Assembly (NCBI GenBank): GCA_033977485.1
Contig: CM066991.1
Coordinates: forward strand, 56,398,850 to 56,462,849
Source: Hydrangea macrophylla
Taxonomy: Eukaryota; Streptophyta; Magnoliopsida; Cornales; Hydrangeaceae
DNA: 64,000 nt
Reading direction: 5' to 3'
The notes beneath the pieces are model-generated. The model was not told the origin of the DNA. It did not search any database and saw only the letters and a list, made by a program, of their open reading frames with translations. The translations under genes were made by a program, and so were the position numbers. Positions 1 to 12,401 of the stretch are shown here, piece after piece; the first letter of the stretch is position 1; each line of letters starts with the position of its first letter.

Positions 1-1660
1 ATGCATGCAAATAGATAAAACCTAGAAAAAGAGTCTCTAATCCATATATACAAGTAAAGCAAGTCCTAATTCTAAAGTGTCGCGCTTGAAGTCGAAAATC
101 AATTAAAATCAAAGAATACAATAAACTAGAGAGGGGTTGAGAAATCGTACCTCAATAGCGCTACAAGATAGAGGTTAGTGCACATAATATACAAGATATA
201 AAGTTGGATCTTAAATAACAATCCTAGACTTCTAGCTTAAATCTATCAAGTGCAATTAAATCTAAAGCGAACAAGTCCTAATTACAAACATCAAGCCATA
301 TGGATGAATGTATACATGAACAAGAGTAAATTATGAAATATTCATTGATTTGGATCATTTAACTCCTAGATTTAAGTTCAACTAATCATTATTACAACAT
401 AGTTTAAGCCCTAGGTCATAGAAAAGTCATTTGAACCATTATTTACAAAATTGGTCAAATATGTCATAAAATTCTGAATATTACAGAGAGCAGACCAGAA
501 AGTAAAAGACATAAAAAAGCATGCTTCCCATGGTTTGATGTCAGTGAATTTTGGACACAAGATGGCTCTGTGTGTCTAGTTTCCATCCCAAAAAGAAAAT
601 CAAAGTTTCAACGGTTAGATCTCTAGGAAATGGACAAAAACCAGACATCACTCAGAGATTTACAAATCTCTGTCCAGAGATCTTGTATGATTTTTTAAAA
701 ATAGTAAAAAAATCAGAAATGCTTTGGTCTTTTTAGGGTAGCTTCCTAACACATTAAACTACCTAGAAAAATTTATTTTGGATCTAGAAACCTTGATTAA
801 GGTTCTGATTTGCTTATTTCAAAAGAGTGTTACTATTCTGAAACTCTGGACAGATGGTAGTGACTTCACAAAACTCATTACCAAACTACTTTAAACATGA
901 AATCTCCTTAAAACAAAAATCACAGTGGTAGAACTTTAAGTTATAGACACTTTCCCGTTGATTTCACTTAATTCCAATGGTTAGATCATCAACTAAAAAT
1001 CTATGATCAAAACTGGTTTATGAATTCACTACTCTAATATTGGATTTATCATCCTTTTTGCTACATCTACCAACTAAGCCATGGACATTGGCTTATCCTA
1101 AACCTAACTCTCCTTTCCCTTTGGGGTCATTGGAGATCAAAACATGACTAATATTCATGAGACTCAAAGGAATATATAAAGGATTCCATGAAACATCAAG
1201 CTAGAGGACCCAAGTCATAAGTATGGACTTAGATCCATCTATTTGCTTATAATATGAAGTGATGATCAAACTTTGACTCCCATGTGAAGCATAAGCTTAC
1301 ACAAGATTCAAAAAGATCAAACTCAAGAGATTCAAGTGAGATATTGAAGATCTCCAAGAATCTCAAGAGGAAAGCATAAAAAAGGAAGAAAGCACAAGAA
1401 TGAAAACATAAGAAAGAAAGAAACACAAGAATGAAAACATAACTAAAATTTAGAGGATCACCTCCAACTATCCTCAACTTCTTGGTGATTTTGGAGGACT
1501 TCCAAAGACTAAACAAGCTCTTCTACACTAATTCACACAACTTCTTTTTTAAACTATCCTAAACTCACTCCTAATTATGAAGATGAAAGTAAGAAGAACT
1601 CTTATGTAACTCTATAGATTCAAAAGAAAAATACCTCCCTTGCAAGTGAATATTCATCCT

Positions 1661-1670
1661 CTATTTATAG
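1661..1670 (-). promoter_or_regulatory. TATA box of the Tat-type LTR
   Basis: On the minus strand the sequence is CTATAAATAG, a textbook plant TATA box. It lies about 560 bases into the LTR and about 105 bases downstream of the palindrome array. The homologous plus-strand LTR has CTATATAAG at 48536-48544 in the same place. Confidence 0.7.
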
Positions 1671-1774
1671 ACAATCTTAAAGGGGTATTTCAGTCATTTC
1701 AGGACTGAAAACCCTAATTCAGTCGTCCTTTTTATAGTACAAAACGTGCTGTATACCAGCTGTCATTTGCAAAA

Positions 1775-2055
1775 ACGCGGCATTCACCGAAGATGGAAGC
1801 GGCACTCAGTAAATGCCGCATCGGCATTCAGTGAAAGTCGGCGCGGCATTCAGTGAAAGCTGGCGCATCATTCACTGGCTGCGGGATCGGCATTCACTAA
1901 ATGCCGAGGACAACTCCAGGGATTGCCATTTTTTTAGCAAATTTCGTCATTTTTACGGCACTCGATGAAATTCGTGGCAATCACCGAATGCCATCCGGCA
2001 GTCCAGAGACTACCGCAAAGGCAGCCCGTGATTGCCGTGGAAATGCTTGAGTGCC
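1775..2055. repeat. Array of GGCATTCAGTGAATGCC-like palindromes
   Basis: About ten degenerate copies of a palindrome built from GGCAYTC, a short A/G/T centre and GARTGCC lie here (for example GGCATTCAGTGAAAG, GGCATTCACTAAATGCCG and GGCACTCGATGAAATTCG). The array lies upstream of the TATA box of this minus-strand LTR. The homologous LTR has the equivalent array at 48218-48432, but the individual units differ greatly, so the array evolves faster than the rest of the LTR. Confidence 0.75.
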
Positions 2056-2230
2056 ATTTTGCTTATACTTTTCCTTTTCCTCTTTTTTTCTTTTTGCCTT
2101 GGGTTGGGGAGTCTTTCAAAGAGCTTGAATCATCTTTGGAAGTCCTATATAAGTTCAGACATTGTCATCATCGGATATGGAGATAACACTCTCCTTAATT
2201 CGACGTTTGGTCAAAATTGGGGTGTCTACA

Positions 2231-2340
2231 TCCGTAAATACACTTATCCATTTAGATACATTATTCGTGTATTAATTCTCGTTGCATCATTAGTGATTCG
2301 ACCCAATGCGTTATCATTATTCGTCTAAAAACTGATCGTA
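2231..2340. other. Unassigned spacer between two LTR remnants
   Basis: About 110 bases separate the start of the Tat-type LTR from the next recognisable LTR-like sequence. I see no ORF or repeat structure here. The exact left end of the adjoining LTR is uncertain, so part of this spacer may belong to it. Confidence 0.4.
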
Positions 2341-2548
2341 ACAAGGTTCTACAATGATATGAAAATTAACATGTTAAGAAACCAACATACCATCATGGTG
2401 ATACTAAATAAGTATAACGTACATCTACAGATTGAAAAGCTCGTTCATATATAACATGTACAACTTCAAATTCAGTTAATAGAATCCATAGTACAAAATA
2501 TATTAACTTCAATATATAAACAAGCAAAGGAATCAAAATTCTGTTAAA

Positions 2549-2602
2549 CTCGAGCGCTTGCACCACTCGAGTACTCCAGGCTCGAGCGCTTGCACTTGCA
2601 CT
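2549..2602. repeat. Palindrome cluster CTCGAGCGCTTGC, downstream position
   Basis: Three related units occur in about 55 bases: two CTCGAGCGCTTGC and one CTCGAGTACTCCAG. They lie downstream of the TATA box of the minus-strand LTR remnant. A similar unit, CTCGAGCGCTTGAG, occurs inside the Athila array at 61828-61841. Confidence 0.65.
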
Positions 2603-2940
2603 CAGCAAATCAAAATAGTGTATGTTTTAGCAACTTAAAAACAAACTTCAAATTTAGCATATAAACATCAAGATCCTTAGTTAAAACTTTACATGCAACA
2701 TGTTAAACATAATAAACAAGTTCATATACATCTTAGACATGAATTATACCACTCAAAATGATGATCAAAGACTAATGGATCATGAAATTTCATATAAACT
2801 TGAAAATACATAATGATCATAAGGATCTAAAGCTAGATCATGAAGAATCAAACACATACAACACATTTTATAGATTCATGTAAATATACTTATTATAACT
2901 GAGTTGTAATACTCACAATGCAATCAAGATACAATAAATG

Positions 2941-2997
2941 ATGTATTTGTTGAGAATGATGAAGATGATGATGATGAAGATGATGAAGATGATGTTG
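2941..2997. repeat. GAT/GAA trinucleotide repeat
   Basis: An imperfect GATGAAGATGAT microsatellite within the LTR remnant. No reading frame of significance runs through it. Confidence 0.8.
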
Positions 2998-3240
2998 GTG
3001 ATGAACTTGAGCTAGGACTCCAAATTTTCCAAGTAAACTTCAAGAATATCCAATCATAGTTTCAAGGACTCAGATTATGTAGCAAACAAGGTGATCACAA
3101 GCTTAGATGAGCTTGTATGTGGTTGGATTGAAGGCATGCAAGTTGAAAATGAATGAGGATGGTCATGAACTCTCAAGAACTCTCTAAGAACCCTCTTTGT
3201 ATAACTCTGTTTTCGTGAACCAAAATACAGAAAATGGCTT

Positions 3241-3251
3241 GGTATTTATAG
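3241..3251 (-). promoter_or_regulatory. TATA box of the minus-strand LTR remnant
   Basis: Minus-strand CTATAAATACC, about 250 bases into the LTR and about 50 bases downstream of the palindrome cluster at 3299-3326. Confidence 0.65.
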
Positions 3252-3298
3252 AACTTTAGGATCCCAGGGGCAAAACGATCTTTTCACAAAAAATTTAG

Positions 3299-3326
3299 CT
3301 CGAGCACTCCGGCATCGAGTGCTCGG
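3299..3326. repeat. Palindrome CTCGAGCACT...CGAGTGCTCG
   Basis: A near-perfect inverted repeat, CTCGAGCACT / CGAGTGCTCG, separated by 7 bases. It occupies the upstream-of-TATA position used by palindrome arrays in the other LTR families here. Confidence 0.65.
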
Positions 3327-3494
3327 GTTTACTGAACAAGGAAGGTTTGTTTTGAAATCATGAATTATTCTATGCCATGTGTGAACACCCATGCTATGTC
3401 AAGCATTCTCGAAATATCGTTTACTTATATATAGAAAATATGAATACAAAGATCCAAAAATTATATTACAAATAATCACTAGTACGGTGTTACA

Positions 3495-4831
3495 AAGCCT
3501 AACCTTGTAGTACAATTTATTTTTAGTTTAATCGATAGATTTTTCATGACCCAAATGGGTTGGTAACATATAGTTTACCAACATTGTGTAGGATTAACTA
3601 CATGTTCACATTTGGGCTAGATTTAGGAAAAATTCGGGATTTCTAGGCTTTATTTGGACCTATTCGTGAGGTGAGTGTCCTAATCCCAAAATTGGATAAT
3701 TTAATATTCTTTATTTGTTAGTGAATGCTTAAATTGTTTAATTGTGATTAAGTAAAAAAACATGTGATTAATTATTATTTAACATGTCCAAAATGCTGAA
3801 ATTGTCATATTGACATGCTAAGCTGCTTATGTGCTTATTTGGGTCAAAGGTTCTCAAGTAATAATCACCATTATTTAGCCCATATTTAAGGGACGTCATT
3901 CCTCAGAGAAAAGGGGGTGAATTTCTCAGAGAAAAGAGGACAGTGGTGACGACCACAGCAAATTAACTTCGATCATGTGAGAGTGTGTGATATCTCTTTT
4001 AAAGTGACGACAAAGTGAGAATGGCCCAGAATCATGGTTCCAGAACGATGGTGATTGATTACTTGACACGCCTGCAACCATTTATTGTTGTGAATGTATA
4101 ATTGGTGTTATGATTCATTAAATACTCCAATTGCATAATTAGTACCATGTACTCAAAGCTTAGTCAATTTTATGGCTAATGACCACGCGAGTTCAGATGA
4201 GCATCACAGTGAGAAGCGTTGAACCACGGGGATCTGGACAACTTAGGAATATGTTTCTTTTAATGTATATGTTAATACATTGTTTGTGGGCATACTCAGT
4301 TGGGTTGGAAGTTGGTTGTAAAATTTATAATTAGAAACTCATGTTTTATGTTTTTGAATTGAGACTAGTTAGTGTAAGGATTTGTATTAAACTAGTTTAA
4401 TATCGACTTAGTTTTCAAGGTGCTATGAGCCTATTAGTGGATCAATTGGTAATGAATGAGAATGAGTTTGTATGTGTAATTTGGTTTTGGTTATGTTTTT
4501 AACTCTTAATACAGGGAAACTGGTGTTGAAATATGATATGCAGAATCCATAGGTATATTTTCAGCCTGACGACTTTTACGGAAATGGACATAATTCTTTC
4601 TAGAAAAATCGGATTCACGTGTCATTTTTTGCGTTGGAACTGAGACTCGAAGGGCTATCTTTTGAAATAAAATTTGACTATATTTTCTTTATGACTATTT
4701 TACCCTTGGATTGGTTAAATCCAATAAAGTCATTTTATTATGTTTAATTCTTATTTTACTATTAGGCATTTTGTTTGAGTAATTCTTTGTTACATGTGTC
4801 CTAGCCTGCCAGGGTAGGTTGGGGTGTGACA
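3495..4831 (+). repeat. 5' LTR of the plus-strand Tekay-like element, 5'-truncated
   Basis: It matches 9612-10958 base for base with scattered differences and ends in GTGTGACA just before the primer-binding site. The first ~700 bases present in the 3' LTR (8916-9611) are absent. The break coincides with the TGTAACACC start of the minus-strand LTR at 3494. Confidence 0.85.
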
Positions 4832-4836
4832 ATTTT

Positions 4837-4848
4837 TGGTATCAGAGC
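4837..4848 (+). promoter_or_regulatory. Primer-binding site, initiator-Met tRNA type
   Basis: TGGTATCAGAGC, five bases after the LTR end. This is the usual minus-strand priming site of Tekay/Del chromoviruses, complementary to the 3' end of tRNA-iMet. Confidence 0.85.
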
Positions 4849-5279
4849 TATAGACTAGAGCCTTTGGGAATGAGAGATGATGAATACGACGCGTGAGTGC
4901 ACACAATAACACGTAGTTACACGATCATACATGCACGTTTATTTTTGCATGCTTAAGATATTAATTAGCATGCTTATGATGTTCATAACATAGTATGTAT
5001 GGTGACCATTAAGGTTATTGGTTGTCAGTCTTAATTATCTGGTAGCAATGGATTCGGAGAAGAGACAAATGTCATCGACAATGGTGGATTGAATTGAAAG
5101 GGTTGTAGGACTAATAATGAGAATAGTAGAAATTAGTACATTATCAGTGGAAGAGCCACATAAAAATTCGAACCCAGAGTAAGAACAAAATCATTGACCA
5201 CAGAAGAGTTTCTGAGAAAGTTCAGTCAACATAAAAAAGGTAAGAGATTAGGGAAAAGTCCAAGGAAAGTCAAGGTAAG

Positions 5280-5560
5280 TTGAAAAGAGTAAATGAGGGT
5301 AGTTCATTGACAAGTGGTATTTCTAGAGAAAAGAAGCGGTATTGTCCGATATGTGAGAAACGACACCGGGATGTATGCTATAACATTTTGATCTGTTATG
5401 TTGTAGGCAATTTGGGCATATCACGGGGAATTGTCGAACTAGGGGTTTGGGGTTTAGAGGTAATTATTTTAGATGTGGTCAGTAGGGCAACCAAATGCAA
5501 GATTGTCTTACTAAACAACAAGGGAATTCGAATGCTTCAACATCTAACACCACTTCAAGA
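5280..5560 (+). pseudogene. gag relic with decayed zinc knuckles
   Basis: One frame encodes a cysteine-rich stretch (CPICEKRHRDVC) followed, after a frameshift near 5400, by CRQFGHITGNC and a second decayed knuckle around 5480-5510 containing an in-frame stop. Together these recall the C-x2-C-x4-H-x4-C nucleic-acid-binding knuckles at the C-terminus of Ty3/gypsy Gag. The capsid part upstream is not recognisable. The piece is non-functional. Confidence 0.6.
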
Positions 5561-5763
5561 TTTGCTCAACCGCGAAAAGGGAAAGAATAACAATAATTTA
5601 TGGGGATACCACAAACATCAGATAAAGGCAAAATTATTTAATTATTCATTTATTTGCTTAATTATGATCTTGTAAGTGCTTCTGATTCCGAGAAGAGATG
5701 TGCATTTATTGTGTAGTGAAATCCTTTGAATGGTTAAGTGCATTAATCCCTATCTTAATTGGT

Positions 5764-5850
5764 AATAACTTATCAGGGGTTATCGTGTTTGATTCCAGTA
5801 CATCAGTAGTATGTGATGTGAGGGTAGTACAAGAATGGTAATAGATGGTA
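5764..5850 (+). pseudogene. Retropepsin relic
   Basis: The frame around 5779-5812 reads VIVFDSSTS, resembling the active-site loop of a retroelement aspartic protease in which the Asp-Ser/Thr-Gly-Ala core has decayed to DSST. It sits downstream of the gag knuckle relic, the expected order. Stops follow within a few dozen codons. Confidence 0.5.
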
Positions 5851-8089
5851 TGGTATTTCTATTATGATATAAGGAACAAGCGACCTGCTCGTTGGTAATA
5901 GTTTAGTTGGTTGTATGACGGTCAGATACCGAGTCAAATGGGGTTTTATTTTCAAGGCAGTTAATGAAGTGTTATCAGTCAGTATAGTGACAGTAGCAAA
6001 GTTCGCCAGTTAATGAAAAAGAATTGTCAAGAATTGGGTTTATTTAAATACTAGTAGACACCAAATTAAGATTAAATGAAGTTTAAATATGACATCCGAT
6101 GATTTGTTGAATAACTTGACTGGAAGGAAATAATAGAACCATTCTTAATAAAATATTATAAATATAACTGATATTCGGGGTACCGTATCTAATGGAGTTA
6201 TATAGTTAAGAATGAAGAAGATGCAGAACGTGAATTTATTTGATAAGGGATTTGTTCATCCAAACATAATATTGTTGAGATTATAGGTGTTATTACAAGA
6301 AAAAAAGACAGAGTAATTAGAATCAGCTGAAATTGATTGAAATTATAGTTGAGAAGCAGTATATGAGCATGGAGTAAATGAATTATTTGTTAGTCTCAAT
6401 GGTACAAACATGTGTTTTCTGATATAAACTTGAGATTTGGGTACGAGGAACAGAAGAATAGAGTGAAGACATTATTAAGATTTGTTGAAGACCCAGTACA
6501 GATAATGTGAGTATTTGTAAAGATAATTGGGTTATCCACAACACCAGTTGAAATTTATAAATTTATGAATATGTGACGGTATTAGTGATGATGTTATTAT
6601 TTAGAGTTTGTGTATATATATAGTTTGGGAGGATACGAGATGTGAAGAAAATTTGTGAGAACTATGCTGAAGACACAACTTGTAATGATGCTGATATATA
6701 ATCTGTTATAGATAAAAAAAATTGTTAAAGATTGGAATTTTGATTGGAGATGAATGAAGAAATTTTCTACAATAGTTGAAGCCCTAATGTAAGATATGAG
6801 CTAATAGAAGACCTGAGAGTGATAACAATCATAACTACACAATAGATTCGATTATTTATACAGGAACACTTGTGGATTTATATTGATCACATGCAAGATT
6901 TCTGAGGAACTAGAGAATTGATTTGTGACGACATGGATTTGATTAGTTGTTCTATACTTGAACATTTGTTGATTTAGATGAAACTTTAAATTGAGATTGA
7001 GTTATATGTTGATACAATAACTACTTGTATTTTACAGGGAATTGGGAACTTTACGAGGCAAATCATCAGACACAAGATTTGAAATCTGAGAGATTACTTC
7101 TGTATTGAATATTTGGCAGTGTTAGTTTGCTGACATGAAGCTTATATGAATTGCAGAGATTCGAATACTTGATTCCATGGCATGAATTGGGTATATTGTA
7201 AGGAAGATAGTTGGAACTCATACTGAGCTACTGTTTAAAAGAAGAAATTTGTATGTGTATTGAATATCCGAAAGTGAATGTGTTGAAATAGAGACTTGAT
7301 AGAAATTAAAATTTTCTGAGACAACTAGACAAGAAATGATAATAGTAGAATTATAGGTTTAAGTGTCACTATTGCATCATAATAGATGTAATTGACTCAG
7401 GGATTCGTTTATTTTTTGTGTTTTTTTGGAGAAAGAAATTTATGATGAAATTATTGAAAAGGGGAAATGATCAGATTTCTGCTTTACAGTAACTAAGTAG
7501 GTAATTTGAATGAAATTGATTCAAGAAAAAGATTGTAATTGTATTCTATTTTATATAATGATTTGATAATCAGCTGCAGGGATACAAGTTTATTGATATT
7601 TAGTTTGAAGTCTGGATATTGCCGATAGAAGTTAAAGTTGAAATATTGAGAAGAATATCTACAAATGATAAACTATTCATCATATACTTTACTATTGAGT
7701 TAGTTAAGTATATAGACAGAATATCAAAGAATCGCTGAGCTCGTGTAACTATTGTCAGTATTTTGGCAAGTATGAGTAAGTAAGGAGTAATTTGAGTCAA
7801 CCGATACTATTGTGTCATGGGGAGGAAGTTGACTTAAAGATATATTTGGGTTTCTGTTTTATTTAAAAAGGGGAAAAAAAGTTACTGATAGAATACTGAA
7901 AAGGAAACGATTGGGTATCACACTATAGTAAGGTGTGTTGGAATTTAGAAGCCTATTATATGTTTTGAATGCAAATAGCTTAAGGAATAGATTTTAGAAG
8001 ATATTGAAGCTCATAACGGGATTGTGGAATAATATGTTAATAGGCAGATATGAGACCGTGCTACTTGTATTTTATTATGCATGATAACT

Positions 8090-8310
8090 CGTTAATAAAT
8101 TACATGGGATAAAAGCTTTCGAGGATAGATTCGAAATTCGGGTACCATCAGTTAGCAGTTAAAGCTAAGATGTTGAAAGGATCGTCTTCAGATTAGAATT
8201 GTAAAACATACTAGTGATGTGTGGTTTAATAGAAATAAAGACAGATATATCGAAAGCAGGGTTATTGTCATGACCAAGACGAAATGAATGTCTATCGTGA
8301 TAAGCTTCGT
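8090..8310 (+). pseudogene. Reverse-transcriptase palm relic
   Basis: The frame at 8120-8170 reads DSKFGYHQLAVKAKML, matching the conserved GYHQ region of Ty3/gypsy RT, followed by weaker similarity up to the expected position of the catalytic DD motif near 8290, which is not preserved. Multiple stops. Only about 600 bases remain before the polypurine tract, so RNase H, integrase and chromodomain have been lost or are unrecognisable. Confidence 0.55.
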
Positions 8311-8900
8311 GACCAGATAGTCAAAGTCAACAGATATTAGATATTGACGAATGAATGATTGTAGACAAGTGATCAAATTCGATTGTTAATGATTAGAAAT
8401 ACAAATTTGCTGGGGTCAATCAATTTGTATGTGGAAAGGAATCGTGAAATTCTATACTTACTGATCTCTATCATCATAGAGTGGAATATTTGACTTGTAT
8501 TGATATTTTGGGAGTTTGCATGAGGTAATGAGAAGAAACTAAATTATGGAAGACTGCCTTCCATAAGTTGATAATTTTTGAAAAGTCAGCGATTGGTTGA
8601 GAATACATCACAGGTAAGTGAGTCTTGTTTTCAATAAGTTGATAGAAATGTCTACTATGGGGACAGAAATATTCTAAATGTGTTATCATCAGAGAATGGT
8701 ATGGTTTGCAGAAGTGAGTAATTCAATGGGATCATTTGAAATGTTAAAGAAAATGGGAATTAATCAATGGGTGTAATGTATTCTATGTTGCATATTACAA
8801 TGTTGAAAGTCAGAATTGAACCGTGAGTAGTAGGTTCGAGGGAATGTATTTGTATGCAATCGGTACTTGAGATAAGGAAAGTTTGGGGACAAACTTTCTA

Positions 8901-8915
8901 AAAGGGAGGGAGAGA
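8901..8915 (+). promoter_or_regulatory. Polypurine tract
   Basis: AAAGGGAGGGAGAGA directly before the 3' LTR start at 8916; this is the plus-strand primer of reverse transcription. Confidence 0.8.
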
Positions 8916-10958
8916 TGTAATACCCGTACCCAGAAAAAAAAGGTAGTAATATTTATTTTTCATGCATTAATTAGTGTGATTAATTGAATGTGATGATTTG
9001 GGTGAGTTTCAGTCACCTCGATGTGATAAGTGCTTGATAAAGGGTACAATTTGATAGATATGAAGTGGGACCCACGGGAGGCCCATATTAAATAAATTAC
9101 ATTTAGTTGCATTTATATGATTAAATGAATATTTGTTAAAGTATTTTTCATACTGTATTGTTAATTGTGACCCTATATTGTACCAATTTGGGAACCCATG
9201 TGAGAGTGAATAGGGACATGATTCATAACTAGTAGGCTAATTAACAATTTTATAAAATATTTGGGAGCACGTTTGGGACCTTATGTGACATAGACTTGAA
9301 CCCATTTAGATATTTGGTAATTAACATAATTAACTGGGGGTTTCATAATAGACCTTAGAAAGTTTAGGGTTATAAATGGAAATATTCTCAAGTTGAAATA
9401 TATCACATTAGATGTGCATATAAGTGAGTCGGTTAGTTGTATCAACCAAAAAGGCAAAAAAAAAAAAAACAAAAACAAAAGAAAGGAACGGAAGAACAGA
9501 GAGGGAGGCGAGAGTCTTAGGCGAGATGAGTGGGATTCGGCCGACCTTCGCAATGCCATATCTTCATCGTTGGACGTCCAATCTCAAAATAGAAGTTATA
9601 TTTGGACTCGTGGGGGTAACCCTAACCTTGTAGTACAATTTATTTTGAGTTTAATCGATAGATTTTTCATGACCCAAATAGGTTGGTAACATATAGTTTA
9701 CCAACATTGTGTATGATTAACTACAGGTTCATATTTGGGCTGGACTTAGGGAAAATTTGGGATTTCTAGACTTTATTTGGACCTATTAGTGAGGTGAGTG
9801 TCGTAATACCAAAATTGGAGATTTAGTGTTAATTATTTGTTAGTGAATACTTAAATTGCTTAATTGTGATTAAGTAGAAAAGCATGTGATTAATTATTAT
9901 TTAACATGTCCAAAATGCTAAAATTGCCATGTTGACATGCTAAGCTGCTTATGTGCTTATTTGGGTCAAAGGTTCTCAAGTAATAATCACCATTACTTAG
10001 CCCATATTTAAGGGACGTCATTCCTCAGAGAAGGGGATGAATTCCTCAAAGAAAAGAGGACGGTGGTGACGACCACAACGAATTGACTTCGGTCACGTGA
10101 GAGTGTCTGATATTGCTTTTAAAGCAACGACAAAGTGAGAAGAAGCCTGGAGTCAGGGGTCCAAAACGATGGTGATTGATTACTTGACACGTCTGTGACT
10201 ATTTATTATTGTGAATGTATAGTTGGTATTATGATTCATTAAATACTCCAATTGCATGATTAGTACCACGTACTCACTGAGCAAAAGCTTAGTCAATTTT
10301 GTGGCTAATGACCATGTAGGTTCAGATGAGCATTACAATGATAAGCATTAAACCACGGGGTTCTGGACAACTTGGGAGCATGTTTCTTTTGTTCTATGTG
10401 TTAATATGTCATTTGTAGGCATACTCAGTTGGGTTGGGAGTTGGTTGTAAAATTTATAATTAGAAACTCATGTTTTATGTTTTTGAATTGAGACTAGTTA
10501 GTGTAAGGATTTGTAATAAACTAGTTTAATATCGACTTAGTTTTCAAGGTGTTATGAGCCTGTTAGTGGATTAGTTGGTAATGAATGAGAATGAGTTTGT
10601 ATGTGTAATTTGGTTTAGGTTATGTTTTTAACTCTTAAAATAGGGAAACTGGTGTAGAAATTTGATCTGCAGAATCCGTTGGTATATTTTCAGCTTGATG
10701 ACTTTTACGAAAATTGACATAATTCTCTCTAGAAAATTCAGATTTGCGCGCAATTTTTTGCGTTGGAACCGAGACTCAAAGGGCTATCTTTTGATATAAA
10801 TTTTGCCTTATTTTTTTAATGACTATTTTACCCTTTGGCTGGTTTAATCCAATAAAGTCATTTTATTATGTTTAATTCTTGTTTTACTATTAGGCATTTT
10901 TTTGAGTAATTCTTTGTTACATGTGTCCTAGCCTGCCAGGGTGGGTTGGGGTGCGACA
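8916..10958 (+). repeat. 3' LTR of the plus-strand Tekay-like element
   Basis: Complete LTR of 2043 bases, TGTAATACCC...GTGCGACA. Its last ~1350 bases pair with 3495-4831. It contains a poly-A tract near 9455-9470. I did not find a convincing palindrome array in it, unlike the other LTR families of this window. Confidence 0.85.
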
Positions 10959-11615
10959 AAAAATCTCAACCATCCAAACATAGTATCAAAAAAAATTTAG
11001 AAATGAGTTTCAAGAATAAATGTAACTAACTAAAACCGTATTGAATAATCAAATGAAAAAAATATTTGTACGAAAAAGAATAACTTTCAATGAAAGCCAA
11101 TTCTTACCCGCAAAAAATGCAAATTGGTAATTAGTTATCCTCCAAACCAAAGACTTTCATTGAATACAGAAGAGAACCAAAGCTATTAGAGAGAGAGAAG
11201 GGAGAGAAATTGAGAGAAGCCTGGTTAAGGTTTTTGTACATTGGAGATGATTGGGATACCCGTTTTTAAAGTTGATCTCAATTATTATGACTATAATCAT
11301 GGCTTGAATACATTAATTTAGAAAGGAAAAAAAAAGACAAACATTTATTTTCCGTTAAGAAAGAAAGGCATACAGAGTGGGTGGTGAAAACAAAGTGAAT
11401 GATAATGTTATTAACGTGTCATACATTAATGACATCAACTTTTTAATTGGGTTTGTATTTATCTTATACATTTAATCTCTTAGAGAGAGAAAAACAGTTG
11501 CCAGTAAAGAAAGATTAATAGGGGGTCTATTCCTTCTTCTTTTTTGGGTGCTGGGCCTATCATGTGTTTATTCTATTGAATTTAAGAGGAAAACAATGAG
11601 ATTTGGGAGGTATTC
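10959..11615. other. Low-complexity AT-rich spacer
   Basis: About 650 bases between two Tekay-like elements. There is a GAGA-rich patch near 11190-11220 and no ORF of note. Possibly original host intergenic DNA; I see no recognisable feature. Confidence 0.5.
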
Positions 11616-12401
11616 TGTCACGCCCTGATGTAGCAAAAATAGGGAAAATAAATTCCATTTTTGGACCTGTAGGTCGTGACTGGTGAATATCACTTGATTG
11701 TCCACATAGTTCTAAAATATCAGAGATACGAATGCAAAAACTAGAATGCTAAACTGAATATTAAATAAACTTAAACATAAAGAATCTTATTACAAAACTC
11801 AACCATAGTAATAAACTTAAATCCAAGTCTCAAGGCACACTTGCCAACTATATAGAACTTAGTCAAAACATAATTTAAGGAACAACTAATCTAGCCCTAA
11901 TCTTCAAGTGGCGTAGAAGATGTCATCAGTTATGTGGTACTCCTCTTCGATTCCTTTTTCGATCTGACCATCCCAGCCATAGCCTTCCTCGGAGCATTCC
12001 TGATAATAGCCCTCATCAATGGGCATCTCACCTGTATAGCCAGAGGTCTGGAAAGCTGGATATGGGTATATCCAGCGGCATAAACGCCGTCAGCTTGGGA
12101 AAAACCGAGTGAGTAATAAACTAACAGAGTATCAAAATAAGAAGTCTTTAATAGCATTTGCATTAATAAATAGTACTCTCGACGATCTCGTTCTAACATG
12201 TTCCGATATGCTATATGCGACTCAATGACTTGACTCTACTATGTTATGGACTATATGCCCATATTTATTACTCAATCTCCCATGCATGTCCAATCATATA
12301 TTGCTTGGACGGAAACTCCCTTCCCAAGATCTTGATTCATATTCATTGTAATGGTCAGTCTGGTACAAAACCTCAGCTATCCCATTCTCTATAACATTTT
12401 C

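Larger units (their letters stand above)
1..2230 (-). mobile_element. Partial LTR of a Tat-type Ty3/gypsy element (minus strand)
   Basis: Read on the minus strand, this LTR starts at 2230 with TGTAGACACCCC and can be followed by eye against the plus-strand LTR at 47997-50890. Base 1 corresponds to about 50442, so roughly the last 450 bases of the LTR and the rest of the element lie left of the window. It carries a good TATA box at 1661-1670 and a palindrome array upstream of it. No real ORF is present; the short open frames are chance. The assignment to the Tat group is by homology to 47997-53083, where a gag is attached. Confidence 0.85.
2341..3494 (-). mobile_element. Minus-strand LTR remnant, chromovirus-like
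   Basis: Read on the minus strand it starts at 3494 with TGTAACACCG, a start typical of Tekay/Del-type LTRs and like the TGTAACACCC start at 31378. It has a TATA box at 3241-3251 flanked upstream by one palindrome cluster and followed about 650 bases downstream by another. No internal region, primer-binding site or partner LTR is visible, so it is a solo or truncated LTR. Its left end and target duplication could not be identified. It sits where the 5' part of the next element's LTR is missing. Confidence 0.6.
3495..10958 (+). mobile_element. Degenerate Tekay/Del-like chromovirus with two LTRs
   Basis: Two direct repeats (3495-4831 and about 9612-10958) flank a decayed internal region with a Met-tRNA-type primer-binding site, gag zinc-knuckle and protease relics, a reverse-transcriptase relic and a polypurine tract. 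The 3' LTR is complete (TGTAATACCC to TGCGACA). The 5' LTR lacks its first ~700 bases. The interior is short and scrambled: the gap between protease and RT palm is far too long, and there is no room for RNase H and integrase between the RT relic and the polypurine tract. No coding capacity remains. Confidence 0.85.

Noticed and set aside
1247..1516. 89-codon hydrophobic minus ORF
   Set aside because: It lies within the Tat-type LTR and is not kept in the homologous LTR; chance frame in AT-rich DNA.
2333..2350. GATCGTAACAAGGTT resembling the 3' end of 18S rRNA
   Set aside because: Only about 12 bases match and the surroundings have no rRNA similarity.
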